From an uncultured Actinomycetes bacterium (GTDB lineage: Bacteria; Actinomycetota; Actinomycetes; Nanopelagicales; Nanopelagicaceae): a stretch of DNA of 7,374 nt. The notes under the pieces were generated by a model. That model had not been told where the DNA came from. It made no database searches and worked only from the letters and a program-made list of their open reading frames with translations. Location of the stretch: positions 1 to 7,374 of the forward strand of contig CAIKID010000145.1 in NCBI GenBank assembly GCA_903827345.1. Direction: 5' to 3'. Below, piece after piece: positions 6,282 to 7,374 of the stretch. Numbering within the stretch: the first letter of the stretch is position 1; every line of letters starts with the position of its first letter. The position numbers and the translations under genes are program-made.

Positions 6282-6757
6282 GCGTCAACTATTTGAACAT
6301 CGCTGGCAGAAAATTGCACTTCTGGTGCAGTGATGAAGCGAAATATCCCAGAAAATCTTTGGCGAATACTAATAAGTGATGCGGTGACCTTTACTCTGGA
6401 GTCTGGGGTAAGGCAGGGCGTGGCTGAACATTCGACGCTCAGAGTTGGTATCTCCACTATTCCATCGGGCTGCAAGACTCGCTTTTCAAAGAGGTTCACG
6501 ATGCTCTGCAGCCTCGCATATTCATAACTCTCATTTGGGCTAGTTATAAAAGCGCGAGCACTCTGGCGTGCCAAATTGTGGAGATCGCTATTGATCGTTG
6601 AGTTCTGGTGCACAACTCCCAAATAAATAACTATCGGGATCATCAATGGGAGCGCCAATACAACGAACTCGATAATTGCGCTTCCGGAATCCTCTCGAAT
6701 GGCATCCTTAAAACAGGGCAAGCGCCTGCGAGTTCCACTCACTCCGGTTTTGTTCAC
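6272..6757 (-). CDS. TadE-like minor pilin protein, second in row
   Basis: This is a 161-residue protein of TadE type. TadE-like proteins are minor pseudopilins of the Flp/Tad pilus machine, made at the inner membrane and cut by a dedicated prepilin peptidase. The start is a basic segment, then REDSGSAIIEFVVLALPLM (21-39): G25 followed by SAIIE with glutamate at +5 is the classic cleavage signature, and the helix runs to about 49. A helical segment with N/Q/R/E residues follows, then an outer part with C110 and C115 in a short CSATPC loop. The start is GTG at 6757, 7 nt after the upstream stop, with AAGAAGA as a weak ribosome site. A second GTG five codons later (GGAGTG context) is an alternative. 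The 3' end overlaps the next gene, indicating coupled translation. Confidence 0.86.
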   Translation of the reverse strand: MNKTGVSGTRRRLPCFKDAIREDSGSAIIEFVVLALPLMIPIVIYLGVVHQNSTINSDLHNLARQSARAFITSPNESYEYARLQSIVNLFEKRVLQPDGIVEIPTLSVECSATPCLTPDSRVKVTASLISIRQRFSGIFRFITAPEVQFSASDVQIVDAWR

Positions 6758-6764
6758 TCTTCTT

Positions 6765-7232
6765 TTACTCTTGCACCGCGACGCCGGTTGATATGAAAGT
6801 TTCCCCCTTGGGCAGCAGAGGCGTCACCGCAGGAGTGTGCACCTCGCGTTGCCCCACCAAGATGGAGCCACCGCCGGGAAGAGGGAGTGCTATCGGAGGT
6901 GCGCCCGACAGAGAGTTTCCCAGAGCGCCTATAGATAAATTTAACGTCGGCGAGTTCGCGCCCATCGCCTCATATGCAATAGCTCCCTGTGTTGTCTGGC
7001 CAATAATATTCTTTGCATAAACCGAAATCCCGACTTGCGCTACCGTAAGAAAGAGAATCATCAAAGGAATCAAGGTCAGGGCGCTCTCAAGATTTCCTCG
7101 ATCGCTCTTCAACTTCCGCAAAGCTCGGCTCATTGCGCGGCTCATTGCGCGGCTCATTGCTGGGCTCATTGCTCGGCTCATTGCTGGGCTCATTGCGCGG
7201 TATTCAGATTGCCTGACCGTTAGCCAGTTCAT
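6765..7232 (-). CDS. TadE-like membrane protein with MSRA/MSPA repeats, first in row
   Basis: This 155-residue protein has an unusual N-terminus: after about 13 residues come six four-residue repeats, MSPA or MSRA (14-37), then LRKLKSDRGNLESAL and one hydrophobic helix at about 51-72 (LTLIPLMILFLTVAQVGISVY region). The outer part is rich in Gly, Pro, Leu and Ser. The RGNLESA segment before the helix resembles TadE-like proteins, but a glutamate at +3 replaces the usual +5. The ATG at 7232 was chosen because it forms an ATGA overlap with the stop of the gene upstream. A start at 7346 would add 38 residues that only read the neighbouring gene in the wrong frame. Each repeat also begins with ATG, so internal starts are possible. 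Its role beyond a likely pilus or secretion part is unknown. Confidence 0.8.
   Translation of the reverse strand: MNWLTVRQSEYRAMSPAMSRAMSPAMSRAMSRAMSRALRKLKSDRGNLESALTLIPLMILFLTVAQVGISVYAKNIIGQTTQGAIAYEAMGANSPTLNLSIGALGNSLSGAPPIALPLPGGGSILVGQREVHTPAVTPLLPKGETFISTGVAVQE
7122..7193 (-). repeat. 12-bp in-frame coding repeat, six copies
   Basis: Six head-to-tail 12-bp units (ATGAGCCGCGCA and close variants) begin at 7193, 7181, 7169, 7157, 7145 and 7133 on the minus strand. They differ at the middle codon (CCA, CGA or CGC) and the last differs at Ala (GCT). A half unit (CGCGCA) precedes them at 7199-7194. As 12 is a multiple of three, gain or loss of units keeps the reading frame. Confidence 0.95.
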
Positions 7233-7374
7233 CGGATCCCGTTCATCGAATCGAGAGAGTTGCGCAATATCGCATCGATCCGAGGTGCGGCCAGAGTCCA
7301 GATCCCCGTGACCAGACCTGTAGTCATGAGGACTACGAGGACCCACCCAGGGACATCTCCGCGTTCGCTGCGCA
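7229..7374 (-). CDS. Small one-helix membrane protein, 3' part only
   Basis: The frame from 7372 down to TGA at 7231-7229 gives 47 residues, open at the window edge. It begins RSERGDVPGWVLVVLMTTG and continues as a single hydrophobic helix (about 7-29) followed by APRIDAILRNSLDSMNGIR. The pattern GDVPGWVLVxLMTxGLV next to TadE-like genes is, from memory, typical of short pilin-like proteins in actinobacterial Tad clusters. The stop overlaps the next gene's start as ATGA, which indicates translational coupling and confirms the frame. The N-terminus is beyond the window; little more than a short cytoplasmic head is probably missing. The family assignment is tentative. Confidence 0.75.
   Translation of the reverse strand, partial: RSERGDVPGWVLVVLMTTGLVTGIWTLAAPRIDAILRNSLDSMNGIR

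Noticed and set aside
7035..7223. Plus-strand frame with repeated Ala-His-Cys
   Set aside because: It is the antisense reading of the 12-bp repeat; the minus strand has coupled genes with a membrane helix here.
7233..7346. Longer start of the repeat-containing TadE-like gene
   Set aside because: The extra 38 residues read the upstream membrane-protein gene in the wrong frame; the ATGA overlap marks 7232 as the start.

Overview
The window looks like actinobacterial chromosome of intermediate GC, judged by eye at near 50%. The main reason is gene order: RF2, FtsE, FtsX, an S41 C-terminal processing peptidase, SmpB and tmRNA follow one another on one strand, an arrangement known from Streptomyces and relatives. 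The pilus-type genes upstream also resemble the TadE-like genes of Actinomycetota. The moderate GC and short genes would fit a small-genome aquatic actinobacterium, but that is an inference. Every gene I can support is on the minus strand, so transcription runs from high to low coordinates.

Region 1 (7374 to 5715, minus) is the tail of a Tad/Flp-type pilus or secretion cluster. It holds the 3' end of a small one-helix membrane protein gene and three genes for exported or membrane proteins with one N-terminal hydrophobic helix each. The first two are joined by an ATGA stop/start overlap, the next by a 7-nt gap, and the last by another overlap. The first of the three carries a 12-bp coding repeat giving six in-frame ATG codons.

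Region 2 (5682 to 1361, minus) is the housekeeping block: prfB (no programmed frameshift), ftsE, ftsX and an S41 peptidase. FtsE and FtsX form the ABC-type complex that couples the divisome to cell-wall hydrolysis. The ftsE-ftsX junction contains a possible 21-codon ORF that nearly abuts both genes. The prfB-ftsE gap contains a 19-bp tandem repeat.

Region 3 (1360 to 1, minus) is the trans-translation module: smpB, then ssrA (tmRNA), closed by a perfect 17-bp hairpin. SmpB and tmRNA together rescue stalled ribosomes. A 52-bp duplication lies upstream of smpB, and a separate 52-bp tandem array of about 3.4 copies fills most of the smpB-ssrA gap.

I found no insertion sequence, phage gene, CRISPR array, tRNA or defence system. 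The unusual content is the short tandem repeats: all three intergenic gaps longer than 200 bp contain one, and so does one pilin-like gene.
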